Below are positions 44,069 through 53,780 of a stretch of DNA of 64,000 nucleotides, in pieces. Numbering within the stretch: the first letter of the stretch is position 1; each line of letters begins with the position of its first letter. The translations under genes and the position numbers were made by a program. The notes beneath the pieces were generated by a model, which saw only the letters and a list, made by a program, of their open reading frames with translations, was not told where the DNA came from and did not search any database. The stretch is taken from the NCBI GenBank assembly GCA_911728455.2, contig OU452227.1, forward strand, positions 23,561,414 through 23,625,413. Reading direction: 5' to 3'. The stretch comes from Marthasterias glacialis. Taxonomy: Eukaryota; Echinodermata; Asteroidea; Forcipulatida; Asteriidae.

Positions 44069-45533
44069 TTATTTTTGTACATTCAAGTCAACTGTGACAT
44101 GACCCAAAAAGTCCCGAAGAACTGCAGCGTAATTCCTTGGCCATCCTTTCCAAGACTCATTTTCAAGATCTTCTAAAATCTCCTTGAAACTGCCGCTGTC
44201 CATATCCGACCACTCTATCAGAGTACGAAGAAAACTCATCCCAGACGAGCACAGTACGACCAGTGCGTAGCAGGACCAGCGCACCAAGCGCGGATCGCTC
44301 TCCTTAGTCGTGATAAAACTTGCAAGGAGCTGGATGAGGGTCAAGCTCTCGGCACGCTGGCAGTTGTCTCGATGTGCCCGACAAAGTTCACTCAGAGATT
44401 TCACGACTTGCGTCTTGAGAGAGGGTGGGCTGGTGTCATCTTTGAGTATTACAGAGAGGGCTTCGAGGTGGGAGCCGGCAAATTTGGCAACATCTGTACC
44501 CCCTGCAAGACCCCAAACCGAAAAACAAAACAGCTATCACCAGGGACGTATACCAGAGGTGGCAGGGGATGTGAGCACACACCCCCCGCTCAGAACCCTA
44601 GCCCCTTTGCCCTCCCCAAATAAGATTTTAAAAAATGCACAAACAAGTGGTTCCATTCATCAAAAAGCTCCCCCAATTATGTCCCTGTCACTGTTTTCCC
44701 CCACCCCCAATGAAAATACATGTTTTTTTTACGTCACTGACTGTCACTAAATAAAGGAAAGCCAAAGCTCTGTATAAAGTTTGACACAATTTTCAAGTTT
44801 CCTCAATTCCTCAAAATTTAACCAAAAATTCGTCCACATCTCCACGTGGTTTATGACTTCATCTTTGATCCAATTTTTACTCTATCAAACCAATAGAGTA
44901 AGTTTTAGGCAAACGTTGGCTGTATGGTAAACTTGATCGGAGCTTAAAGACAATGCACAGGATTGGTAATTATATCTCAAGACAAGAGGGAAGAAGTTAT
45001 CATACCTCCAGCCAAGAAATGTTTGTTTTAGTCTGAAAAACCCTCCATTTACTGTTGCTTATTTTGATTGCCGCATCGAATTAAAATAATTCTAATTTGA
45101 GAAAATCCCCAATTAAACATACACAGACATGACAGATTGCTGTTGTTTTCACTAAAACCTGGCCACCAAATTTGTTGAAACGTTCTCAGGTACTGTGTGT
45201 TTCTTGAAAACTGGAATTCACTCTTTCAAGAAGTCCTCCATTAATTTTAAGCTGTAGCTTTTTAGGCTATGATGTTGCCAATGAAGCAAGGAACATTATC
45301 AAACACCGGTCCTTGCACGCACCTGTATACGCGAAGTGTCCCATCTTCCGTACAGCTTGAATCTTAACATCTAGGTCCACACCGTCTCGAAGCTGTGACG
45401 CACACATCATGATGTCTTTCTTATATAAGTTTGGCTCATCATCCCAGGGTTGTTCCCCAGCTTCTCCGTGTGAGGCTAGGGTATGCCATGTCTTCTCAAC
45501 GCTAGCAAACACTCTACGCATCGACTCAAACAT
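44069..45533 (-). CDS. Small helical-repeat (armadillo-like) protein, two exons
   Basis: Exons 45323-45533 and 44069-44502 join in frame (645 bases, 214 residues). The first exon starts MFESMRRVFASVEKTW and ends before a gtgcgt donor. The second begins in GGTDVAKFAGSHLEAL. The helices LHR-style fit ARM/HEAT repeats: VDLDVKIQAVRKMGHFAY, SLKTQVVKSLSELCRAH, ESLTLIQLLASFIT, LVRWSCYALVVLCSS. No catalytic motif or signal peptide is seen. The nearest family I can suggest is the armadillo-like helical-domain proteins (ARMH2-like), a tentative assignment. The gene is head-to-head with the plus-strand gene at 45872 across 338 bases, so the two may share a promoter. Confidence 0.75.
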
Positions 45534-45871
45534 GGTTCCTAACTTGAAATACTCAATGAGCTCGCAACTGTACTAACATTGCAAAAATAAACGATTACAT
45601 TTTCAAACACTGCGTCATCCATGTACCAAGCGCGTATTCAAAGTACATGTATCCCGTTAAAAACGCGCGCTTCCCACTGTTCTACAGTGTGGTGAGTCCG
45701 TGTTCTGCCGATCAGCAGTGCGTCTTAACTACGTTGCGTTGCCGAGTGTCCCTGCGCAAAGAATACATTAATTACTTTTCAGTTTTCGATATCAGATAAA
45801 AACATTTAAACAAATTGAGCTCGACAAGATTATAGTCATAGGAGGTATCACCAACTTCTATTACCTACATC
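45534..45871. promoter_or_regulatory. Probable bidirectional promoter
   Basis: Only 338 bases separate the start codons of two divergent genes. The interval has several CpGs (aagcgcgtattc, aaacgcgcgcttccc, ctacgttgcgttgccgag), unusual for the surrounding AT-rich DNA. No TATA box is evident. The promoter role is inferred from arrangement and composition. Confidence 0.55.
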
Positions 45872-48605
45872 ATGGAAACATACTTGTACAAAACTACTCC
45901 TACAAGATCCACACAAGCCCATTTTAGCGTGAATCAAGCAAGTTTCTCACCGGGACTTGCGGGTACGGCAAGTGGTGAGATTGAAGCTTTTATTTGGCGA
46001 TGCAAACAGGACGATGAAAGAAATGTAAGTGAGTGAAACAAAATATTGCTAAGTGTGAATGTTTGTTGCCTATTGAAGAAGTACTTAAAAGGGGGTGGTA
46101 TTTGGGGAAAAACTGTCCCTCAATTCCTCTTCAAACTTGTCTGCATCGTTGACGACTAAATGAATAACTCTCCCGACATCCAAATTCCTTCAGTTAATTG
46201 GACATCGGGATTTAATTGTTTCTTAACTTTCATTTCACGTTTCGGCCCCAAAAAATTCTTTAAAAAACGTTTCATTTATTAGGCAAGATATAGGCCTAGG
46301 CCTAAGTACGGCAGTCGAGAGTTGGATTCGTCTAGTGTGACAACTTTCCTCAGCATGTTGACTGAAGTGAATACGAGGTGCCACAAGCTGGAAGACCAAC
46401 TCTTGGTATGTGTAAAAAGTTTGTTGTAGGCCTAGGCCTAACGTTATACGTACACCTTCCAAATAAACTCAAACTGAGTAGTCACCCGTGATCAAAGTTC
46501 ATCAGCCGACACTGATTCTTCAGAGTTTAAGGCAAATCCAATGGACAAATTAACGGCTAGGTTTGGCCATTATCTTTTTATTTCCTTAAGAATTATGCTC
46601 AAAAGGAATGCCGTGGTGATTTTTAACCGAAACCGGAATCAGATCCGAGGGAGGTGGTTGATCCGTGCTCCTGGGGTCTTTCGTTTCAACAGGCTGTATG
46701 TGGTGGGTGGGGGTGGTTGTGGGGGATATCACTCTAAGATTAACAAATGTCAGGTTAAGAGTTAAACTAAAATGAAGACGACTGTTTCATGCAGCATCTT
46801 CAGGAACACACCCGGCGAGTCACCTCCCAGGTCGACTCCATCGTCTTGCATCACGGTAACAAATCGTCGCCCACCTCTGCTGCCAACCCCTCCACGTCAT
46901 CGATGGACACAATGAAGGCAATACGAAAGCTGCAGTGGAAGATCTTCGATCTCCAGAGGGAGAATGAGGCACTGAGAGGGGTGTTGGAAATGCAGAGGGT
47001 TAAAGTGGACGCTGAGGATGAGACGGCAAATCCACCAGATTTCCAAGAGGCAGATCCAGTTGAACCATGGTTTGATTCGGTAAAACAAAACAATATCACT
47101 TAATCATGTGAACCATGTTGGTCATCAAGGATTAATGTGCGCCTACGTGACGGTCGCAATGTATACATCAATTTTGGACTATGGACAGTGATTAGACTTT
47201 ACCGATTTTGATTTCCCATAGAAAATGTTGCTTTGTACCAACTTGGGTGAAGTGCATATAAAATTAATTGCTAGCTCAATGTGTACACGCTCTTTTTAAC
47301 AAGTTATCTTTGTATAGATTCTTTACAATCATATATTTCCTGGGGAGGATTTCACAAAACTAGTCCCAACTTAGGACTAGTCTTAACTTATGACAAGTCC
47401 TATAAGTTAGGACTAGTTACTCATCCTAACTCGAGATAAGACTAGTCCTAGTTTTGTGAATTCCACCCCTGCTCCTCATTAACGATACCACATTTATTTT
47501 ATTGTCCATGTGCATCTTGTTATGATTTATCTTTAAACTGACCACTTTCATTGATCAATTTTATAAAATAACTTGATTTCAACATCGCTATAATTTGTAG
47601 GATTGGGAGGAGACATACACTCCACATAATGCATCTGAAGGATCAGCATTTTCGCGCCTTGGTCCATCACAAGCCTCTGATCAACAAGGAGGTGATTTAA
47701 AGGGTGATAAGGGCGTCACATCAGAAGAAGTACATCCACACTCAACTCCTTTATCTGATCGAAGAGTGGTCCAACAGGGAGTGAATTCTGATAAACGAAA
47801 TCCACAACCAACTCCCTTATCTGACCAAAGAGACGTCCAACAGAGTGGGTACTCTGATAAACAGAAAACACAATCAACTTCAGGACCATCATCATCAGCC
47901 GACCGAAGGACTTTTGTTGGTCAACAGCTTCATTCCAATATCAACCGTAATCCACATACGTTTTCAAACTTTGAAACAGTAGATAAAAGGCTGGTTGAGC
48001 AGACGGTAATCTCAGATGATACCAAGTTAGTGCATAATGTCGAGCATCCATACAATATCAACCAGAAAAATACTTGTGGAGGTGAGAAGATTTCGGAAGA
48101 CAAATCGCCTGGAGCAACATCCACTCCTATGAGGTATTCTTACAGGCCGAGTACGAAGTGGACACAGAGTGGAAAGAAAAAGTATCATTACTCGCGCCCG
48201 CCAGTGGGTCGAGAGGAATGGCGGTGGAGCTCCCCATCAACATCATATCCACAAGTATCCACTAAATCACCAACTAAGCCTGAAGATGCACGAGGGTTTC
48301 CGTATTGTTACCAATCCACCCCTAAAAGCCACTATGCTGATCCACATGCTGCAGGAGTAGAACATCGCAAAAATGCTGGAAACATCTCGTCTCAGTCGGA
48401 GAACGACAACGGTTGCAGAAATCCAAACCAAGTTTACAGCAGCGATTGGGGTAGAACACCCTGTCCGAATGAACTAGGTGACCTGGAGCTAGGCGAGTTT
48501 AATCTATATGCTTCCCCAGAAGACATTAGGCTGGTCCAGGGTACCCTGGAATTACTCAGCACGATCAACAATATGGGTTATATGGACGAAGAAGTTACTA
48601 CGTGA
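45872..48605 (+). CDS. Unrecognised protein with short coiled coil and internal repeats, four exons
   Basis: Exons 45872-46024, 46283-46405, 46795-47079 and 47601-48605 all break at codon borders with GT/AG sites. They give 521 residues, starting METYLYKTTPTRSTQ and ending MGYMDEEVTT. Exon 3 has a leucine/charged helix MKAIRKLQWKIFDLQREN (about 132-162) that should form a coiled coil. Exon 4 (from residue 188) is hydrophilic and probably disordered. It holds about 24-residue repeats built on PLSD.R.VQQ...SDK, followed by a Tyr/Trp/Arg-rich stretch (YHYSRPPVGREEWRW). A final acidic segment, LGDLELGEFNLYASPEDIRL, looks folded or interaction-prone. I recognise no family. The structure suggests a rapidly evolving scaffold-type protein. 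Confidence 0.75.
47345..47467. mobile_element. MITE with 'ttcacaaaactagtcc' ends
   Basis: The ends ggatttcacaaaactagtcc and ctagttttgtgaattcc are inverted. The inside repeats taggactagt and gactagtcct. It lies in the third intron of the unrecognised gene. Such 'cacaaaactagtcc' elements are common in marine invertebrate DNA. Confidence 0.75.
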
Positions 48606-48875
48606 AAGCCCTACTATTTAGACCCCACCCCCATTTTTATGTGCACACGAGGACTGATGGGGCGAGGGAGTGTGTATGTTGGGGCGGGGCTGGTGGAGGG
48701 AATGAGGGGGGCTTCTTTAACATTCACTCCCTCTTGGCGGGATTCTGTGCCAACTCTTTCAGACAGTGGAAAAACAGACAATTTTGGAATGATTTACGGT
48801 AAAACGAAGTTCCATATCAGACAAAAAACAGACGATGATCTTGCAGATATCAAACTAATATTTTAGTAAGCCCAA

Positions 48876-48881
48876 AATAAA
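48876..48881 (+). terminator. Poly(A) signal AATAAA of the 45872-48605 gene
   Basis: This consensus hexamer lies about 270 bases after the stop codon in the sense direction, before a long AT-rich intergenic stretch. Confidence 0.5.
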
Positions 48882-50917
48882 CACAATTCTAAATCACAGA
48901 CGAAATGATTTTGAGAAATTTTATTCGTAACTGAATGAGAGATTAAACAAGTTTAAACATCATGGCGCCAGTAGGCCTTTGACAATGTCATAGATAATGC
49001 TACACTAAAGCAAAACTAGTTTTGTGAAAACAACTTTGAGCCATTATCAGTGGGCATTTTGAACACAATCTGTCTTTTATCAAGACAGTGTTTCCCAAGT
49101 TAGTGACTGCACAAAAAATGAATGCACCAAAAATGCACATTTGTCTGCTTTCGTGTTAGCATTTTCACTCATATTTTACTGTAACTCTACAATTATTTGG
49201 TTAAAGGCATTATAATTAATTGCACAAAAATAAATGAATCATATGTCAGCACTTAGAATATATCAATATCAACATAAAACAGAAGAAAAAAACATTCCAG
49301 AGAAGTCAACAAATTATCATATTTTGCTTGTCCATAAGCAAATACATCTTATCTTATGAATATTTATTTATTTTCGAAAATGTACTTAGTTTAACAAACT
49401 GTGAGCGAATAAACTGTGGGATTTCATATACTTAAATAGCCTTCAGAAGATTATTTACATTTTAAATACGATCCACAACAACAAATAGAAAATTTAAAGG
49501 GAGACTGTCGTCAGGGAACTATCGCACATCGCATCATCATTGCCAGCTGGTGCGCGCATGCATTAACTGGGTTAAAGTTCATAATTCCATGTACAGCCAT
49601 AGGCCGTAGTATGATCATGACAGTCCCCCTTTAAACCAAAATCTGAGAATCAAGTTTTCTAAAACCAGGAAGCTTTTCATTTCAAATGTGTATGTTTTGT
49701 TTATCATTACCCACCATGAATAAGGCTAATCATTACTTGATAAACACTGCTGCACTATCTTAGGGCCTTGTAACATGTGGCAATTATTTTACGAACAAAC
49801 AACGTTGGAGGTAACCAATGCCACTGCATTCAAAAGAACACTTCAGTTCCATTATAATAGATGTTAACTTCAGTTCCACTTCCACAACAGGCATTTTTCT
49901 TACAGTATCTTATCGTCCCAAGAGTGGCAAGTGACTGTTTTTACTTCTTTGAGATTGCCTGGAACTTGTTGCCTGTAAACTGCCAAGTGTGACATGGTAC
50001 GAAGACATAGGCCTAACTAAACCAAAAACATAATACTAATTGCAAGCCCTTTTACAGTGAGATATATGCACTTTATAAGATCAATACATCACAAAAGTTG
50101 TTGGATGGAGGAGAAAGGGAGAAAAGATGTTACACAAATGCACAAGGGCGAAAAATCTTTAAAATCTTACATGTAATAATTGCTCAAAATAGTGGCATCA
50201 GTAAACATTAAAATGAGAAGACAAAAAAAAGATAAAACAGAAAATACAACATGTTGAAAGAAGGTCTGTGTACAAACTACAAGTAATGTAGAACACACGT
50301 TGAGGTCAAGTCTAAAGTTGCCAGATGCTAGCAAATTTCAGTGTCCAGAGGCTGACAGGGGGGCAACCAGGGGCACCTGCCTCCATCCCCCCTGGCCCCC
50401 CTGGCTATGCCATTGTAGCAGCAACAGTGTTATATTACAAGTTATCACAAAAGCGCAAGTGGAATACAGAAAAATTTCGTGCTTCAGAGTCCCATATCCG
50501 ATGTGTGTGATAACAATTTTATCTTCTAAGTTCCAGCCAAATGGAAGAAATACAATTTTAAGCGTTATTTTACGAGCAGCACATTCAATGCGCAATGTTT
50601 AGAACATTTTTTCTCTGTCCATATACAGAGCGTGATGCATGATACTCAAATACACAGCGTGCAATATAGACTACTGGGAGTATGATACGGTTTATTATCA
50701 AGCTCCCGTTGAGCAATCTGATTGGAGGATTAGCACGTACTGGAAGATAATAACCTATAATGCACGGCCCACATCCCACCCTGTTCTAAGGATTTGTTCT
50801 AACTTTAAGTATTAAGCTTTTTTAAGCTGGACATCAAGCTTGCTTGTTATCAATCATAACTTTACACAAGAAAACTTTTTCAAATCGCAAAAAAAATAAA
50901 ATTCTTTCACTTTTCAT
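48882..50917. other. AT-rich intergenic region between two convergent genes
   Basis: No coding sequence is recognised. It holds a short foldback (49493-49634), a decayed sequence at about 50345-50420 with ggctatgccattg, and many A/T runs. The genes on both sides point into it. Confidence 0.55.
49493..49634. mobile_element. 142-bp foldback with 'tttaaagggagactgtc' ends
   Basis: tttaaagggagactgtc on the left matches gacagtccccctttaa on the right, inverted. The interior has gcgcgcatgc. It is MITE-like and intergenic. Confidence 0.65.
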
Positions 50918-50923
50918 TTTATT
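50918..50923 (-). terminator. Candidate poly(A) signal of the MIEF gene
   Basis: AATAAA on the minus strand, about 220 bases downstream of the stop codon at 51141. It is assigned on position only. Confidence 0.4.
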
Positions 50924-51140
50924 TTGACCGACTTTAAATAAAAATCTTGATCTTTGTTACACACACTTATTTCAGCTTTTTGCTGCAATATGTGCAGTTT
51001 TTAATCTGATTCAATAATAATTGTAAATGACAGGTGCGTAATTTTACTGCATATCTCTTTTTATATCATAACGATAGAAGATGGCCTTAAGATGTTCTCC
51101 TGGGGCACATTATACACAAAAAACCTCTGAATTATTCTGC

Positions 51141-52442
51141 TTAATACAATAAGTCTGAGATTCTATCTTTAGACTCCAAGACATGAGCCAACCACTTCTG
51201 GGACTCGGCTATCTTCACTGGTGAGATGTGAGAGAACATGTCTATCTTGACATTAAAACAGTCCATCAGTACTCCAGCTGAGAGATGCTCCTCAATAGCC
51301 TTCAGAAGATCCAAGACCCTCTCTGCGAGCATCTCTTCGTCCCACTCAGTTTCCTCTTCACACATCTTCAGGAGGATTGTGACCATCTGGTAGCGGGATA
51401 ACATTCTCAGTGGTTGATGGGCAGATCCAAGAGCATCTAGAATCGCCAGACACTTCCAGCGGCAACCTCCATCTAAATCCAAGCTTTCTATTTGACTCAC
51501 AGCCTTTTCTTCAAAGGACTGCAACCAGAGGTTTTCATGCGGGTTGGTGTTCTCTGTGGACATTGCTGCTGGATTGTAAGAGGAGATGACAGACTGGGCG
51601 ATGAGTGTTATTTGCTTTTCGTTTTTCTTAGTGCTAATGTAAGGAATAATCTTGATGCGGAGCATACCTGTATTCCCAAAGCCTCTGACAGGATTCTCAA
51701 TGCTCAATTCAACTCCGCCTGCATTTCGTTTGACATTACAATAGAAGTCAAACACTGTTTCTTCTCTGATCATCTGATCAATGATCTTCCTCAGGAAATC
51801 TTGCAGAAGCTCTGGGCATAGGTAACTGCCAATAAGGAAGCGATCCCATGGACTTCTTCCGATGTTGTAGAAATCAATATTGGTGCGCCTCACGCAAAAG
51901 TAGCCTGGCATGTCGAGGACTGTCTCAGCAGCATCAATGAATTCCCACATCTTGGGATCAAAGGCTATTGGGAGCATCAATCTGAACTCTTCACCTTGCT
52001 TCAGGACCATCCTGTCCAAAGCTGCTGGTGTTAGCCCACTCTTAACAAGTCTCCGGTGATGCTTAACTAGATAGCTACTCAGACGCTCCCTTGTGTCCTC
52101 AATAAGGTTTTTAATTACCTTTCTGGTGCTTTTGTCTGAAGAAACATCAATGTTTGTCTTGAAGTATTCCTGCAGCTCATCTGTCAAGGATCCCGATGGC
52201 TTCCTCTTTGGTTTTGAGGATAAAGATGGGTAATCTTGTCTTCCTCCTTCGTCTTCAATTGAGCCACCACTACATCTTCTTGTCATTGGAGTTTCTTTCT
52301 CTTTTTCTTCCTGTTGTGCTATCTTGACAGCAGCGTAGGTGCCTAGGGCAGCTGCACCAATTGCTGCACCAATCTTTAAGCCTGTCAAAAGCCATGATCC
52401 CGATCCTCCACCATCCTGCTGCTTTCTGCCCCCTGACGCCAT
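51141..52442 (-). CDS. MIEF1/2-like: Mitochondrial dynamics protein MiD51/MiD49 homologue
   Basis: A single coding exon of 433 residues encodes a mitochondrial outer-membrane adaptor that recruits Drp1 in vertebrates. Residues about 17-42 (WLLTGLKIGAAIGAAALG and onwards) form one hydrophobic helix, the expected N-terminal anchor. A basic linker follows. From about 130 onwards is the Mab-21/nucleotidyltransferase-like domain: RLMLPIAFDPKMW, VLDMPGYFCVRR, SPWDRFLIGSYL, ENLWLQSFEEKAVSQIESLD, GCRWKCLAILDAL and a helical C-terminus. Length fits MiD51 (about 460). The segment matching SGSLYDD of human MiD51 reads TPAALDR, so the nucleotide-site GS motif is missing. An in-frame TGA lies three codons before the ATG. 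An acceptor-like AG at 52460-52461 and a donor at 53240 suggest a 5' non-coding exon. FLII lies head-to-head. Confidence 0.93.
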   Translation of the reverse strand: MASGGRKQQDGGGSGSWLLTGLKIGAAIGAAALGTYAAVKIAQQEEKEKETPMTRRCSGGSIEDEGGRQDYPSLSSKPKRKPSGSLTDELQEYFKTNIDVSSDKSTRKVIKNLIEDTRERLSSYLVKHHRRLVKSGLTPAALDRMVLKQGEEFRLMLPIAFDPKMWEFIDAAETVLDMPGYFCVRRTNIDFYNIGRSPWDRFLIGSYLCPELLQDFLRKIIDQMIREETVFDFYCNVKRNAGGVELSIENPVRGFGNTGMLRIKIIPYISTKKNEKQITLIAQSVISSYNPAAMSTENTNPHENLWLQSFEEKAVSQIESLDLDGGCRWKCLAILDALGSAHQPLRMLSRYQMVTILLKMCEEETEWDEEMLAERVLDLLKAIEEHLSAGVLMDCFNVKIDMFSHISPVKIAESQKWLAHVLESKDRISDLLY

Positions 52443-52459
52443 TGTTACTCAGTCACTGG

Positions 52460-53780
52460 CTGTATAATGAAACCAAAGCTCTGCAATTAATGTTTTATCT
52501 TCTCCAAAATAAAAACTTACATTTGATACATATTACATGTCCATCTTGGAGGATAAAGTAGCAACTCTTGTACAGTTTAAATTTTATTTCTAATTGTGAC
52601 CATCATTGCATACTATAGCACTCCTCGGATTAGTTTTAAGACGAGTTAGCCAATAAATCTGCTGTAGTGTTAGTGTACTAAAAATATGGTTATTGCAGTT
52701 ACCACTGCCATGAACCCTTGTCAACCAAAATGGATAATATAATCACATGAGACAGGGGGACTATTAATTATTAGTTGTTACTTTTTACTAATTAGCGCCA
52801 ACTGAACTGGGGACTCCCTCCTCCTCCGACTGGAGTGGCATTCCATTCATTTATATGATGGGGAAAATTGATACAAACACCGTCTTCCCTTTGATATAAC
52901 AACGGAGGAAGGATGGTACAAACTACTACCATGGTCCTTTCCTCCACATGATACAAGTGCTGTAAAACATAATTTATTGCGTCTGATCGATCCAGTCTGG
53001 ATATGATTCGTGTTGGCCAGGGGGTTGCTGGGCCCCAGGCTTTGGCATTCTGTCATGTCTGTATTTGACTACAAAATATACAATGATTACTTTACTTACA
53101 TAAATGTTCACGTCGATATTGTGCAATGTCCGTGTGAATGTCACAAAGTGTAGGCCTACTTCTTCCTATGACAAAACTGCTAAACAGAACGTATTACTAT
53201 TAATTTACAGGCCAACCAAGGCAGACGTGTCCTTACTTACACCACCGTAAACACCACTCACATCGTCGATGAGTCACGTCTACGCAGCAGCAGCCGCGCG
53301 CAGAGGCAGCAGAATGTCGTACGGAATTCCCGGTGTCTAAAAATAACTTCAGACCCCTCGCGAATTGTTCGCAGGAGGGGGACACAGTCAGTTTCTTCCT
53401 CATTGTAATATAAATATAATATTCAAAGACATAAAAATATATAAATATTACATTACATTCAATAAAAGTGTTCGCTAATATTGATTTGTACCAATTCAAG
53501 ACAATTTATGGCTATTTTCGTCTGCACATCATAAATCCCCGCCCCCCTCCGCCCCACAATGCAGCAGTAGATTTACAACGGGAGCCGGTCATCTCGCCCC
53601 CAAACACTCTCGCCCCCAACAAACTCGCCCCCAACAATCTCGCCCCCAAACAATCTCGCCCCCAGCCTTTGACAACTCGCCCCCTGACAATCTCGCCCCC
53701 TAGCAAAGTCGCCCCCACACGATTTTTTTTTCTGCAGTCTGAAATTGCCACTGCCACTTTTATATTTTATATTTTACAAC
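52460..53780. promoter_or_regulatory. Shared upstream region of MIEF-like and FLII genes
   Basis: A CpG-containing stretch at about 53265-53345 (agcagccgcgcgcagagg) probably marks the MIEF promoter and 5' exon. On the minus strand an exon may end at 53241 before gtaagtaagg and splice to 52459. A microsatellite-like AT stretch lies near 53400-53460. The CTCGCCCCC array (53585-53718) lies just before the FLII start. No TATA box can be defended. Confidence 0.45.
53585..53718 (+). repeat. CTCGCCCCC tandem array 5' of FLII
   Basis: About eight copies of ctcgcccccaa(caaa) follow one another in 134 bases, with spacing of about 14-22. It begins ccggtcatctcgccccc, resembling ccggtcacttcggcacc at the left end of the element at 55614. 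It ends 62 bases before the FLII ATG, so it lies in the 5' UTR or core promoter. Confidence 0.85.
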
